Notes: generated by a model from the sequence alone, not told the origin. A stretch of DNA of 64,000 nucleotides from Bog-473 sp963736525 (GCA_963736525.1 CAVTPF010000016.1:124001-188000), one strand, 5' to 3'. Shown: positions 1 to 8,483, numbered from the stretch's first letter. Numbers and translations are program-made.

Positions 1-174
1 CTCCACGGCGGCGTCCGCACGGCCGACGTCGTGGCGGTGGGCCCGATGGAAGTCCTCGCCCTGGACGCGCGGGAGTTCCGGTCGATGCTCATGACGACGC
101 CGAGCATCGGGGTGAAGATGCTGGCCAACCTGGCCGAGCGGCTGACGGCGGCGGACTACCAGTACACGAACTGA
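1..174 (+). CDS. Cyclic-nucleotide-binding domain protein, C-terminal end (partial)
   Basis: The window opens inside this gene. The 57 visible residues show the last strands of a cNMP-binding jelly roll (VAVGPMEVLALDAREFRSML) followed by the usual helix (MLANLAERLTAAD). The protein ends directly after that helix, so no Crp-type winged helix follows and it is probably a regulatory or sensor domain rather than a DNA-binding Crp protein. Its N-terminus and any other domains lie outside the window. Confidence 0.7.
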   Translation, partial: LHGGVRTADVVAVGPMEVLALDAREFRSMLMTTPSIGVKMLANLAERLTAADYQYTN

Positions 175-241
175 TCGGGTTCGCCGAGGACGCTCGCGGT
201 CCGTCGCGGACGGTGCCGGGGCCGTCGACCGGTTACTCGGG

Positions 242-1597
242 TTACTCGGGGTCGACGACCCGGGTCGCCTTGTATCCCGCCCGGGGCAGCGAGTCCCGGT
301 CCAGGACCTCGACGACCGCGCGCACCCCCAGCGTCTCGCGGAGACCGGAGACGGTGGCGCGGCGCGCCCCGTCACGCTCCGAGGGGTCCGCGCTCGCCAC
401 CTCGACCCTCACCACGAGGTCGCCGTCGCCGCCGTCGGGCCGCACGATCTGGAATTCCAGCGACGGTTCGCGCAGCGTCCGTATCCCGCGCAGCACGGTC
501 TCCACCTCGGCCAGCTGGAAGCGCGTGCCCTGGCAGGACAAGAGGTCCTTGAAGCGACCGCCCCACAGCCCGCGGGCCGACGTCTCGCCGCACGGACACG
601 GCTCGCGCACAATGGCACAGGCCTCCTCGAGGTCGTACCGCAGCAGCCCGTTGTCACGATCGAGGGTCGTCACGGTCAGGTTGCCCCATTCGCCGTCGGG
701 CACCTCCTGCCCGGTCGAGGGGTCGACGGACTGCACGACCGCCCAGTCCTCGTGCAGGTGGGCGCCCGGCGAGACCCCGCAGGGGCCGCCGACGAACGAG
801 TAGCACTCGGCCCCGGCCGTCATGAGCGGCATGCCGCCCCGGCCCAGCCCGAAGCCGATGGGCGGCTTCAGGCCGGTGAGGCCGGCGTCCTCCAGCGAGA
901 TCCCGAGCTTCGAGGCCACCTCGACGAAGCGCCCGGTGGCGAAGCCCATGAACGGGTGGTCGGGCCGCACCCTGGTCCAGAAGCGGACGGCCTGCTCGGC
1001 CAGCTCGTCGGTGTCGGGTGGTGGGACCCAGATCGACAGCATCCCGAAGTACTCGTAGCACTGCTGCAGCATGGTGCCGCCGCCGTACAGGTACGCCGGG
1101 TGCGCGTGCGTGATGACCTGCCCGGGCCGGTGCCCCATCCGCCACCAGTTGCGGGCTCCCGACTCGTACTCGATCCAGATGTCCTTGCGTGTCCACACGG
1201 TGATGGTCGGCTGCCCCGTCGTCCCCGTCGAGGTGCCCAGCCGGACCGCCCGCCGCGGGTCGGTGAAGCGGTAACGGCCCCACGGCGGCGCCTCGGCCTC
1301 GGAGTCCCGCAGGTCCTGCTTCACCGTCGCCGGGATGCGGGCCAGGTCGTCGACCCCCTTCACGTCGTCCGCCGATGTGATGCCAGCCTCGGCCAGCTTG
1401 TCGGCGAACAGGGGCACCGGCGTCTCGAGCACATGCCGGACGAGCTCGCGCACCCGGCGGTCCTGGAGCTCGCGCCGAACGGCCGGGTCCATGGCCTGGT
1501 GCGCCGGGTCCCACAGCGTCTGGTCATCGGGACGGGCTGCCGGGCCCAGCATCTCCGGGCCGTAGTCCGGCGTGGACACGGCGGCGCGCTCGGGCAT
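242..1597 (-). CDS. Phenylacetate-CoA ligase-like AMP-forming ligase
   Basis: A 451-aa member of the adenylate-forming superfamily, closest in style to phenylacetate-CoA ligases (PaaK-like). The phosphate-binding loop GTSTGTTGQPT lies at about residues 121-131, and the C-terminal part has the RYDLEEACAI and GRFKDLL stretches of PaaK proteins, followed by a small C-terminal domain. It probably activates an aromatic or other carboxylic acid to its CoA thioester in the cytoplasm. The start is the ATG at 1597, because the open frame continues upstream only as antisense of the next gene. It lies 5 bp downstream of the SRPBCC gene on the same strand, so the two are probably co-transcribed. The exact substrate cannot be told. 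Confidence 0.85.
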   Translation of the reverse strand: MPERAAVSTPDYGPEMLGPAARPDDQTLWDPAHQAMDPAVRRELQDRRVRELVRHVLETPVPLFADKLAEAGITSADDVKGVDDLARIPATVKQDLRDSEAEAPPWGRYRFTDPRRAVRLGTSTGTTGQPTITVWTRKDIWIEYESGARNWWRMGHRPGQVITHAHPAYLYGGGTMLQQCYEYFGMLSIWVPPPDTDELAEQAVRFWTRVRPDHPFMGFATGRFVEVASKLGISLEDAGLTGLKPPIGFGLGRGGMPLMTAGAECYSFVGGPCGVSPGAHLHEDWAVVQSVDPSTGQEVPDGEWGNLTVTTLDRDNGLLRYDLEEACAIVREPCPCGETSARGLWGGRFKDLLSCQGTRFQLAEVETVLRGIRTLREPSLEFQIVRPDGGDGDLVVRVEVASADPSERDGARRATVSGLRETLGVRAVVEVLDRDSLPRAGYKATRVVDPE

Positions 1598-1602
1598 CGG
1601 GG

Positions 1603-2157
1603 TCACTGTACCGACGGCTTGCCGGCCCGGCCCTCCAGCACCTGCTGCATGAGGCGGAGCTCCTTCGAGATCTGCTCGAGGCTGCCGGCCGCCGCGGCGG
1701 TGATCACGTCGTCGGTGAGCCCGTCGGGGAGCGCGACCCACAGCGTGAGCACCGCCTCGCACCCGCCGCCCTCGAGGGGGCGCACCGCGAACTCCTCGTA
1801 GGCCTCGTTCCCGCCGGCCATGCCCGCGGCCACGAGCGTGGGTCGCACGGCTTCGACGGTCCAGAGCTCGACGGGCTGACGCACCCCCGGCCGGCGCGCG
1901 TCGGCCAGGCTGAAGGTGTACCGGGCCCCGGGACCGTGGATGCCGCCGACGCCGTCGGGCCGCCCGTCGTGCACCCGCTCCACGCCGGAGACGTCGGGGT
2001 TGTACTCGGGCAGATTGGCGAAGTCGAGCCGATAGAGCCACACGTCCTCGGCCGGTACCGAGAACACCGCTCGGGCGACCGCCGTCGGCGCGGTGTCCGG
2101 CGTCGCGTTCGGCGTGGGCACGGCGCCAGTGTGCGCCGGTCCGGGCGGTGCGGGCAA
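1603..2157 (-). CDS. SRPBCC (START/Bet v1-like) family protein
   Basis: A protein of up to 184 aa with the features of the SRPBCC ligand-binding fold: an N-terminal strand with VFSVPAEDVWLYRLDFANLP, a middle beta sheet, and a long C-terminal helix (AAAAGSLEQISKELRLMQQV). Such proteins bind hydrophobic ligands or act as cyclases, dehydratases or lipid carriers; no catalytic residue can be assigned. The TTG at 2157 has an AAGG Shine-Dalgarno-like sequence 5 nt upstream; a GTG at 2121 is the alternative start. It lies between the TetR gene and the ligase on the same strand, with short gaps, which suggests one transcript. Confidence 0.65.
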   Translation of the reverse strand: MPAPPGPAHTGAVPTPNATPDTAPTAVARAVFSVPAEDVWLYRLDFANLPEYNPDVSGVERVHDGRPDGVGGIHGPGARYTFSLADARRPGVRQPVELWTVEAVRPTLVAAGMAGGNEAYEEFAVRPLEGGGCEAVLTLWVALPDGLTDDVITAAAAGSLEQISKELRLMQQVLEGRAGKPSVQ

Positions 2158-2183
2158 ATGTGCCTTCGTCCCCGGCGGACCCT

Positions 2184-2849
2184 TTAGGCCGGAGGTCCGA
2201 GGATGTGGGCCGCCTCCTTCGCTCGTCGCAGGGACAGCTCAATGAGGTCGTCCCCCTCGTCGGTGAGCACCCCGGCGGTGTGCTGGACGAACACGCCGAT
2301 CACCATGGCACTCAGCAGGCGGGACACCTCGGGGGCGCCGGAGCGTTCGGCGAGGTCGGGGCGGTTCTGGGCCACCCACTCCTCAATCGATTCGTTGAAC
2401 GCCTTGAAGAGGTCGAGGCCGACGGCGCGGGCGGTGGACTCGTCTCGCATCGTCTCGCCCACCATGAGCCGGACGAAGTCCTGCACCCCGAACATGGAGA
2501 CGAGGATGTCGGCGAGGACCCGCGCGAGGCTCGCCTCGGCCGTCGGCTCGCCGTCGTCCTCCCCCTCGGGCGGTGGCGCCTGAATCGGGAAGAAGCCCTG
2601 TTCCACCAGGACCGCCTCCAGGAGGTCGCTCTTGCTCGGGAAATAGTGGTACAGCGAGGCGACGTTGAGCCCCGCGGCCGACGCGAGGTCCCGCATGCTC
2701 GTGCCGTCGACGCCGCGCTGCGCCATCATCGTCAGTGCGATCGTGAGGATCCGGCGCCGCGTCGCCGACCCCTCTCCCTGACCCACCGGGCCCGGCTCCG
2801 ATCTGCTCGTGCCCCTCGTGTGGAAATCGATCGTCATCTTCATTCCCAT
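2184..2849 (-). CDS. TetR/AcrR family transcriptional regulator
   Basis: A 221-aa TetR-type regulator. The helix-turn-helix is clear at about residues 35-75 (GTSMRDLASAAGLNVASLYH followed by YFPSKSDLLEAVL), and a C-terminal helical ligand and dimerisation domain follows. Ligands of such regulators in catabolic clusters are often acyl-CoAs. The gene diverges from the P450 gene, and the 217-bp gap between them holds a copy of the TGAC-N6-GTCA palindrome at 3016-3029, as expected for an autoregulated local regulator. I infer, but cannot show, that it reads the same palindrome at the other five sites in the window. Confidence 0.92.
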   Translation of the reverse strand: MGMKMTIDFHTRGTSRSEPGPVGQGEGSATRRRILTIALTMMAQRGVDGTSMRDLASAAGLNVASLYHYFPSKSDLLEAVLVEQGFFPIQAPPPEGEDDGEPTAEASLARVLADILVSMFGVQDFVRLMVGETMRDESTARAVGLDLFKAFNESIEEWVAQNRPDLAERSGAPEVSRLLSAMVIGVFVQHTAGVLTDEGDDLIELSLRRAKEAAHILGPPA

Positions 2850-3015
2850 CCACCGCCTTCGGTTGTCGGGAATGACGAGGTTGCTGCCTGGTGAGCCCCC
2901 CCTCCGGTAGCTCCTTGTGTCCGTGGTGCGCGCCGCCCGAGACGGCTGGACATGCAGCCCTCCCGAGAGAACCGCTGCCCGTGCTCTCGACGCCCAACAA
3001 CCGCTTTGCTATATA

Positions 3016-3029
3016 TGACACGGGAGTCA
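3016..3029. promoter_or_regulatory. TGAC-N6-GTCA operator, TetR/P450 divergent promoter
   Basis: The 14-bp sequence TGACACGGGAGTCA lies between the divergent TetR and P450 genes. Its outer four bases are perfectly symmetrical. Its centre is 29.5 bp upstream of the first base of the candidate -10 box of the P450 gene, exactly as at the 24367 site. It is one of six copies in the window. Confidence 0.7.
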
Positions 3030-3051
3030 GGTTTGGCCCCCGGATCCACCC

Positions 3052-3057
3052 TAAAAT
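3052..3057 (+). promoter_or_regulatory. Candidate -10 box of the P450 gene (leaderless transcript)
   Basis: TAAAAT lies 9 bp before the GTG at 3067, so transcription would begin at about 3064-3067 and the message would have almost no leader. There is no Shine-Dalgarno sequence before the GTG, which fits. The flanks make the near-palindrome CCCTAAAATAGGG. Confidence 0.45.
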
Positions 3058-3066
3058 AGGGGGTAC

Positions 3067-4323
3067 GTGGCGAACATGCCAGGAACAGATGCGGTGGCGG
3101 GCACCGAGGCGGTCCCATTCGACCCGTTCGAGCTGAAGGACACGGTCAGCGGGAACATCCGGGATCCGTATCCCCTGCTCCACGACCTGTGCCGGCAGTC
3201 CCCGGTGCACACGGGCCCGATCGACCTGGGTGAGGGAGCCGACCTGGCCGACCCCGGCAAGCCACCGCCGGTGACCGTGTTCGGCTTCGACGAGGTCGTG
3301 CAGGTGCTGCGTGACAACGAGACCTACTCGTCGGGGGTCTACGAGGACGTGATGGGGATGGTGATGGGGCGCACCATCCTGCAGATGGACGAGCCCGAGC
3401 ACCGCACCATCCGGGCCCTCGTCGCCGGGAGCTTCCGCTCCAAGATGCTGGAACGGTGGGAGGACGGCCTGGTGGCGATCGTGGTGAACGAGCTCATCGA
3501 CTCGTTCATCGAGCGTGGTCGGTCCGACCTCGTCCGCGAGGTGACGTTCAATTTCCCGGTGCAGGTGATCGCCCGCATCCTCGGGCTCCCGCGCTCGGAC
3601 TACCCGAGGTTCCAGCGCTGGGCCTTGGAGCTCACCAGCGTCGCCGCGAACTGGGAGCGCGGCATGGCCGCCTCCGCTGCGCTCCGCGACTACTTCGCCG
3701 ACGTCATGGCGGACCGCCGCCGCGCGCCGGGCGACGACCTCATCAGCGACCTGGTGCGCGCCGAGGTGGACGGCGAGCGACTGAGCGACGAGGACATCTA
3801 CTCCTTCCTCCGGCTCCTGCTGCCGGCCGGCGTGGAGACCACGTACCGCGCCTCGGGCAGCCTGCTCTTCGCCCTCCTCAACGACCGGTCCCAGTTCGAT
3901 GCGCTCTACGGCGACCGCGCGCTCTACCCCCAGGCGTTCGAGGAGGTGCTGCGCTGGGAGCCGCCGGTCACGGTCATTCTGCGGCGGGCCACCCGCGACA
4001 CCGAGCTGGCCGGGATGCGGATCGACGAGGGCGCGGACATCGCCCTCATGATCGGTGCCGCCAACCGGGACCGGCGCAAGTACGTCGACCCCGACCGTTA
4101 CGACATGTTCCGCCAGCAGCGCCAGCACGTCGGCTTCGGTTTCGGGGTCCACGTCTGCCTGGGCATGCACCTCGCCCGGATGGAGTCGCGCGTCGCCATC
4201 AACACGCTCCTCGACCGTCTCGGGCCCTTCACCTTGGACCCCGAGGAGGAGCCGCCGCACATTGAGGGAATGGCCTTCCGCTCGCCCCTCTCCCTCCCGG
4301 TCGTGTTCGCCGCGGGAGGGTAG
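3067..4323 (+). CDS. Cytochrome P450
   Basis: A 418-aa soluble bacterial P450, a typical length. The I-helix oxygen-binding motif is AGVETT at about residue 254, the K-helix ExxR is EEVLR at about 291, and the haem loop is FGFGVHVCLG with the ligand cysteine at about 364. It would insert oxygen into the substrate using electrons from the [3Fe-4S]-type ferredoxin encoded two genes downstream. The start is the GTG at 3067 next to the promoter; the ATG at 3076 is an alternative. It heads a same-strand run (P450, thiolase-fold protein, ferredoxin, fused ACAD) and is preceded by the TGAC-N6-GTCA operator. No CYP family can be named safely. Confidence 0.95.
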   Translation: MANMPGTDAVAGTEAVPFDPFELKDTVSGNIRDPYPLLHDLCRQSPVHTGPIDLGEGADLADPGKPPPVTVFGFDEVVQVLRDNETYSSGVYEDVMGMVMGRTILQMDEPEHRTIRALVAGSFRSKMLERWEDGLVAIVVNELIDSFIERGRSDLVREVTFNFPVQVIARILGLPRSDYPRFQRWALELTSVAANWERGMAASAALRDYFADVMADRRRAPGDDLISDLVRAEVDGERLSDEDIYSFLRLLLPAGVETTYRASGSLLFALLNDRSQFDALYGDRALYPQAFEEVLRWEPPVTVILRRATRDTELAGMRIDEGADIALMIGAANRDRRKYVDPDRYDMFRQQRQHVGFGFGVHVCLGMHLARMESRVAINTLLDRLGPFTLDPEEEPPHIEGMAFRSPLSLPVVFAAGG

Positions 4324-4333
4324 GTTCGAGCAC

Positions 4334-5503
4334 ATGGGCGGCAGAGCCAACCCGTTGCGCGACGCGGCGGCCATCGTGGGCATCGGACAGACCGAGTTCG
4401 CGAAGCAGATCGACCGGCCCGAGGGCCAGCTGGCCGCCGAGGCGGTCGTGGCGGCGCTGCGCGACGCCGGCATCGCCCCGTCCGAGGTCGACGGCCTGTC
4501 CTCGTTCACGATGGAGTCCACCGACGAGGTCACTCTGGCCAAGACGATCGGCGCGGGGGACATCACCTACTTCTCGCAGGTGGGCTACGGCGGCGGCGCC
4601 GGCTGCGCCACCATCGGGCACGCCGCCATGGCCATCGCCACCGGCCAGGCCGATGTCGTCGTGGCCTGGCGGTCGCGCAAGCGGGGCGCCCGCTCGGCGC
4701 GGCCATGGGCGGCGGCGCCCTCGCGGCTGCCCATTCAGGCGCAGTGGACGAGGCCCTTCGGTTTGCTGCGCCCGGTCGACGAGGTCGCCATGCTGGCCCG
4801 CCGGTACATGTACGAGTTCGGGGGCGGGCGCGAGCACCTGGCCGAGGTCGCCATGGCGGTGCGGGCCCACGCCAACCGTAACCCGGCGGCGCTGATGCAC
4901 GACAAGCCCATGACGTTCGACGACTACATGGCCGCCCGCTACATCAGCGAGCCGTTGTGCCTCTTCGACAACTGCCTCGAGACCGACGGCGCCCTGGCCG
5001 CCGTCCTCGTCTCCGCCGAGCGGGCGGAGGACTGCCCGCACCCGCCGGCGCTGGTGCACGCGTTCGGGCAGGGGCTCCACCGTCAGCACGAGTCGATGGT
5101 GAACTACTACTGCGACGACCCCCTCGAAGGCCCGGCCTGGGCGTGCGCGGCGAAGCTGTGGGCGCAGTCGGACATCGGCCCGGAGGACATCGACGTGGCG
5201 CAGATCTACGACGCGTTCACACCGCTGATCCTGCTCTCGCTCGAGGGCTACGGGTTCTGCAAGCGGGGCGAGGCAGGCGACTTCGTGGCCGACGGGAACC
5301 TGCGTTGGGGCACCGGGTCGCTGCCGACGAACACGTCGGGCGGGGGGCTCTCGGAGGCCTACGTGCACGGGTTCAACCTCGTCACCGAGGGGGTGCGCCA
5401 GCTGCGCGGCACGTCGACCAGCCAGGTCGAGGGGGCCGAGACCTGCCTCGTCACCTCCGGAGAGGGCGTGCCGACCAGCGCCATCGTCCTGCGGGCGGCG
5501 TGA
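4334..5503 (+). CDS. Thiolase-fold lipid-transfer-type protein (Ltp-like), nucleophilic Cys absent
   Basis: A 389-aa member of the SCP-x/Ltp branch of the thiolase superfamily (start AAIVGIGQTEFAKQ, end CLVTSGEGVPTSAIVLRAA). The region that carries the acyl-accepting cysteine in thiolases here reads QVGYGGGAGCATIGHAAMAI; by spacing from the following helix the nucleophile position is glycine. Family members without that cysteine, such as Ltp2, act as retro-aldolases on beta-hydroxy acyl-CoA side chains, so an aldolase role is inferred. There is no adjacent OB-fold partner here, unlike the paralogue at 26633. It starts at the ATG at 4334, 10 bp after the P450 stop. Confidence 0.85.
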   Translation: MGGRANPLRDAAAIVGIGQTEFAKQIDRPEGQLAAEAVVAALRDAGIAPSEVDGLSSFTMESTDEVTLAKTIGAGDITYFSQVGYGGGAGCATIGHAAMAIATGQADVVVAWRSRKRGARSARPWAAAPSRLPIQAQWTRPFGLLRPVDEVAMLARRYMYEFGGGREHLAEVAMAVRAHANRNPAALMHDKPMTFDDYMAARYISEPLCLFDNCLETDGALAAVLVSAERAEDCPHPPALVHAFGQGLHRQHESMVNYYCDDPLEGPAWACAAKLWAQSDIGPEDIDVAQIYDAFTPLILLSLEGYGFCKRGEAGDFVADGNLRWGTGSLPTNTSGGGLSEAYVHGFNLVTEGVRQLRGTSTSQVEGAETCLVTSGEGVPTSAIVLRAA

Positions 5504-5520
5504 CGGTGGGCGAGGGGCCG

Positions 5521-5739
5521 ATGGACGTCAGGATCGACTGGGACCGGTGCATGGGGTCGGGCAACTGCGTGTTCTGGGCGCCGGCGACGTTCGACCTGAG
5601 CGAGGACGGCCACGCCGTCGTCATCGACCCGAGCGCCACCGACGAGGAGCACCTGCGCATCGCCGCCCAGGGGTGCCCGGTCGGCGCGATCTCACTGTGG
5701 CGAGACGGCGCCGAGATCCCGCCGGAGCGCGGCGCCTAG
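5521..5739 (+). CDS. [3Fe-4S]-type ferredoxin
   Basis: A 72-aa ferredoxin with the spacing of P450-partner ferredoxins: DRCMGSGNC (C-x5-C) near the N-terminus and a final cysteine in the QGCPVGAIS motif. The x5 spacing, lacking a middle cysteine, predicts a [3Fe-4S] cluster. The start is the ATG at 5521 with GAGG 5 nt upstream; GTG codons at 5500 and 5506 are less likely. Its stop overlaps the GTG of the ACAD fusion by one base. It probably carries electrons to the P450 two genes upstream. Confidence 0.93.
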   Translation: MDVRIDWDRCMGSGNCVFWAPATFDLSEDGHAVVIDPSATDEEHLRIAAQGCPVGAISLWRDGAEIPPERGA

Positions 5740-8006
5740 TGCCGATCGCCGTCACCGAGGAGCACGAGGCCCTCCGCCGCACCGCCGAGCGGTGGCTCCA
5801 GACGCATTGCCCGCCGTCGGTGCCGCGGGCCGAGGCGGAGCCAACCGAGCCGCCGCAGCCGGCCGAGCCGCCGGCGGTCTGGGAGAAGATGGCCGCCCAG
5901 GGTTGGCTCGGCCTGCACCTGCCCGAGGCGCACGGGGGCCAGGGCTTCACGCTGACCGAGGTGGCGGTGGTGCTCGAAGAGCTCGGCCACGCGCTCTTCC
6001 CCGGGCCCGTCCTGCCGACGGTGCTGGTCTCGGCCGCCATCGCCCGGCACCCCGACGAAGCGGTGCGCCGGGCGCTCTTGCCGGGGCTGGCCGACGGCTC
6101 CGTGACCGCCGCCGTGGCGCTCGGCACCGCCGGCATGCCCTGGGCGCGCGCCGGCGACGGCACCATCGTCCTGACGGGCGCGGCGCGCCCGGTCCTGGGC
6201 CTGCCGACAGCGCGCCTCGTGCTCGTGCCCCTCGACGGACCGGACGGGGTGCAGTGGTGGCTCCTCGACCGGGACGCCCTGGGCGACGCCGTGTCGGTCG
6301 AGGCCCTCCGGGCCCTCGACGCCACCCGCACCATCGGCACGCTCGAGGTCAGCGGCCCCGGGCTGACCCTGCGCCCGGGCCGCGCCGTGCAGGTGGCCGA
6401 CGAGGAGGTGCGGGGACTGGCGCTCGTCCTGGCGGCGGCCGAGAGCGCGGGGATCGCCCGCTGGTGCCTCCAGACCGCGTCGGAGTACGCCAAGGTGCGG
6501 GTCCAGTTCGGCCGGCCGATCGGCCAGTTCCAGGCCGTCAAGCACGCGCTGGCGGACATGCTCGTGGCGGTCGAACAGAGCGCGGCGGTGGCGTGGGACG
6601 GCGCCGCCGCCTGGAGCGAGGAGCACGGGGAACACCAGGAGCACGAGAAGGAGCGCGACCGCGACCTGAGCGCCCGCATCGCCGGTGCCATCGCGCTCGA
6701 GGCGGCGGTCCACTGTGCCAAGCAGTGCATCCAGATCCTCGGCGGCATCGGCTTCACCTGGGAGCACGATGCGCACCTCTATCTCAAGCGAGCCATGGCC
6801 ACCCTGCAGCTGGTCGCCGGGGGCGACGTCGGCGGGCTCGAGGACGAGGTGACCGCGTTGGCCGTCGCCGGTGCCCGGCGCAACCTCGCCGCCGACCTGC
6901 CCGCCGAGGCGGACTCCCTGCGCGCGGAGGTCCGCGCCGTGGTGGCCGAGGTCGCCGCCGCCGCACCCGCCGACCAGCGCGCCGCCCTGGCCGAGGCGGG
7001 CCTGATCATGCCGCACTGGCCCCCGCCGTGGGGCCGGGGTGCCTCGCCCCTCGAGCAGCTGGTCATCGACGAGGAGCTCGCCGCCGCCGGCGTGGCGCGG
7101 CCGCACCTCGCCGTCGGGGCCTGGGCGCTGCCGACGCTCATCGCCCACGGCACCGAGGCGCAGCAGGAGCGCTGGGTGCGCCCCACGTTGCTCGGACGGC
7201 TCAACTGGTGCCAGCTCTTCAGCGAGCCCGGTGCCGGGTCCGACCTGGCCGCGCTGAGCACGAGGGCCGAGCGCGTCGAGGGCGGCTACGTGTTGAACGG
7301 GCAGAAGGTGTGGACGTCGCTGGCGCAGGTGGCCGACTTCGGCATCTGCCTCGCCCGATCCGACCCCGACGCGCCGAAGCACGCCGGCATCACGTACTTC
7401 ATCGTCGACATGCACGCCGAGGGCATCGACATCAGGCCCCTGCGCGAGCTCACCGGGGCCGCCATGTTCAACGAGGTGTTCTTCGACGACGTCTTCGTGC
7501 CCGACGATGCCGTCGTCGGCGTGCCCGGTGACGGGTGGCGCATCGGCCGCACGACGCTGGCCAACGAGCGCGTCTCCATGTCGTCGGGCGCCTCCTTCGG
7601 CAACGGCATCGAGTCGATCGTCCGGACCGTGGCCGGCCGCCGCGCGCGCGGTGAGCCCTGCCCGCCCAGCCTGGGGGCCCGGCTCGGACACCTCATCGCC
7701 GAGGCGCAGTCGATCGCGCTGCTCGGTCACCGGGCGACCCTGCGCACGCTGTCCGGCGTCGATCCGGGGAGCGGATCGAGCGTGCGCAAGCTGCTCGGGG
7801 TCGAGCACGAGCAGCGCGTCCAGGAGATGGGCATGGCGCTCTACGGCGCCGACGGCGCGGTCCTCGACGGCAAGGCGCAGCGCTGGGAGGAGGGCTTCCT
7901 CTCCACCCGCTGCCTCACCATCGCGGGTGGCACCAGCGAGGTGCAGCGCAACGTGATCGCCGAGCGCATCCTGGGCCAGCCCAGGGACCCCGAGCCCGGC
8001 AGCTGA
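5739..8006 (+). CDS. Two-domain fused acyl-CoA dehydrogenase (FadE34-like)
   Basis: A 755-aa chain made of two ACAD modules. The first (about 1-385) lacks the SEPxAGSD flavin motif but has the C-terminal features VQFGRPIGQFQAVKHALA and GGIGFTWEHDAHLYLKRA. The second (about 395-755) has WCQLFSEPGAGSDLAALSTR, NGQKVWTS, and the C-terminal IAGGTSEVQRNVIAERILG. This matches an alpha-beta heterodimer in one polypeptide, as in mycobacterial FadE34 (ChsE3), which dehydrogenates steroid side-chain acyl-CoAs. The start is the GTG at 5739, which shares a base with the ferredoxin stop. The separate genes at 15093 and 16342 look like the unfused version of the same pair. Confidence 0.9.
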   Translation: MPIAVTEEHEALRRTAERWLQTHCPPSVPRAEAEPTEPPQPAEPPAVWEKMAAQGWLGLHLPEAHGGQGFTLTEVAVVLEELGHALFPGPVLPTVLVSAAIARHPDEAVRRALLPGLADGSVTAAVALGTAGMPWARAGDGTIVLTGAARPVLGLPTARLVLVPLDGPDGVQWWLLDRDALGDAVSVEALRALDATRTIGTLEVSGPGLTLRPGRAVQVADEEVRGLALVLAAAESAGIARWCLQTASEYAKVRVQFGRPIGQFQAVKHALADMLVAVEQSAAVAWDGAAAWSEEHGEHQEHEKERDRDLSARIAGAIALEAAVHCAKQCIQILGGIGFTWEHDAHLYLKRAMATLQLVAGGDVGGLEDEVTALAVAGARRNLAADLPAEADSLRAEVRAVVAEVAAAAPADQRAALAEAGLIMPHWPPPWGRGASPLEQLVIDEELAAAGVARPHLAVGAWALPTLIAHGTEAQQERWVRPTLLGRLNWCQLFSEPGAGSDLAALSTRAERVEGGYVLNGQKVWTSLAQVADFGICLARSDPDAPKHAGITYFIVDMHAEGIDIRPLRELTGAAMFNEVFFDDVFVPDDAVVGVPGDGWRIGRTTLANERVSMSSGASFGNGIESIVRTVAGRRARGEPCPPSLGARLGHLIAEAQSIALLGHRATLRTLSGVDPGSGSSVRKLLGVEHEQRVQEMGMALYGADGAVLDGKAQRWEEGFLSTRCLTIAGGTSEVQRNVIAERILGQPRDPEPGS

Positions 8007-8046
8007 GCGGGGCGGGACGCACCGGCACCGGTACGATGACCCGGCG

Positions 8047-8463
8047 ATGAGCCCCGAAGACCCCGACGAGTCGCTCGACTACGACGTCGAGGAGGACGTG
8101 TGGCCGTTCCCCTCGGACAAGTTCCTCCACGAGTGGGCCCCCGGCGTCCTGCAGGCCCAGAGCGCCTGGATGGCCTCGATCGACTCGCTGCGTGCGCCCG
8201 ACCGCAAGACGCACGAGCTGATCCGCATGGTGTGCACGGTCATCGCCCGGCAGCCCGGCGGCGTGCAGCGCCATGCCCGGCTGGCCGCCGAGGTCGGCGC
8301 CACGTGGGACGAGATCGCCGGCTCCATCCTGCTCACCGAGCCGGCCTTCGGCATCGTGCTGGCCATTCAGGCCCTGCCCGCCGCCCGGCGCGGCTTCAAG
8401 CAGGGCGCGGCGGACTTCCAAGAGGACGACGACGACGGTGACGGTGACTCGCCCGAAAACTGA
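8047..8463 (+). CDS. Carboxymuconolactone decarboxylase-like (AhpD fold) protein without the Cys pair
   Basis: A 138-aa helical protein whose core (APDRKTHELIRMVCTVIARQ ... HARLAAEVGATWDEIAGSI) follows the CMD/AhpD pattern. The CxxC redox pair of AhpD proteins is replaced by RQPGGVQ, so peroxidase activity is not expected. The C-terminus is a very acidic tail (EDDDDGDGD). It lies 40 bp after the fused ACAD on the same strand. Its TGA stop is also the first three bases of the operator at 8461. The function is unknown; a fold-level relationship is the most that can be said. Confidence 0.6.
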   Translation: MSPEDPDESLDYDVEEDVWPFPSDKFLHEWAPGVLQAQSAWMASIDSLRAPDRKTHELIRMVCTVIARQPGGVQRHARLAAEVGATWDEIAGSILLTEPAFGIVLAIQALPAARRGFKQGAADFQEDDDDGDGDSPEN

Positions 8464-8474
8464 CGCCCGTGTCA
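8461..8474. promoter_or_regulatory. TGAC-N6-GTCA operator overlapping a stop codon
   Basis: The sequence TGACGCCCGTGTCA uses the stop codon of the CMD-like gene as its first three bases and ends 9 bp before the ATG of the following ACAD gene. This position suits a repressor site acting on a promoter inside or at the end of the upstream gene. Confidence 0.6.
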
Positions 8475-8483
8475 TAGGTGGCC

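Noticed and set aside
3067..4323. Assigning the P450 to a named cholesterol-hydroxylating family
   Set aside because: The signature motifs are general for bacterial P450s. A family name needs an alignment I cannot run.
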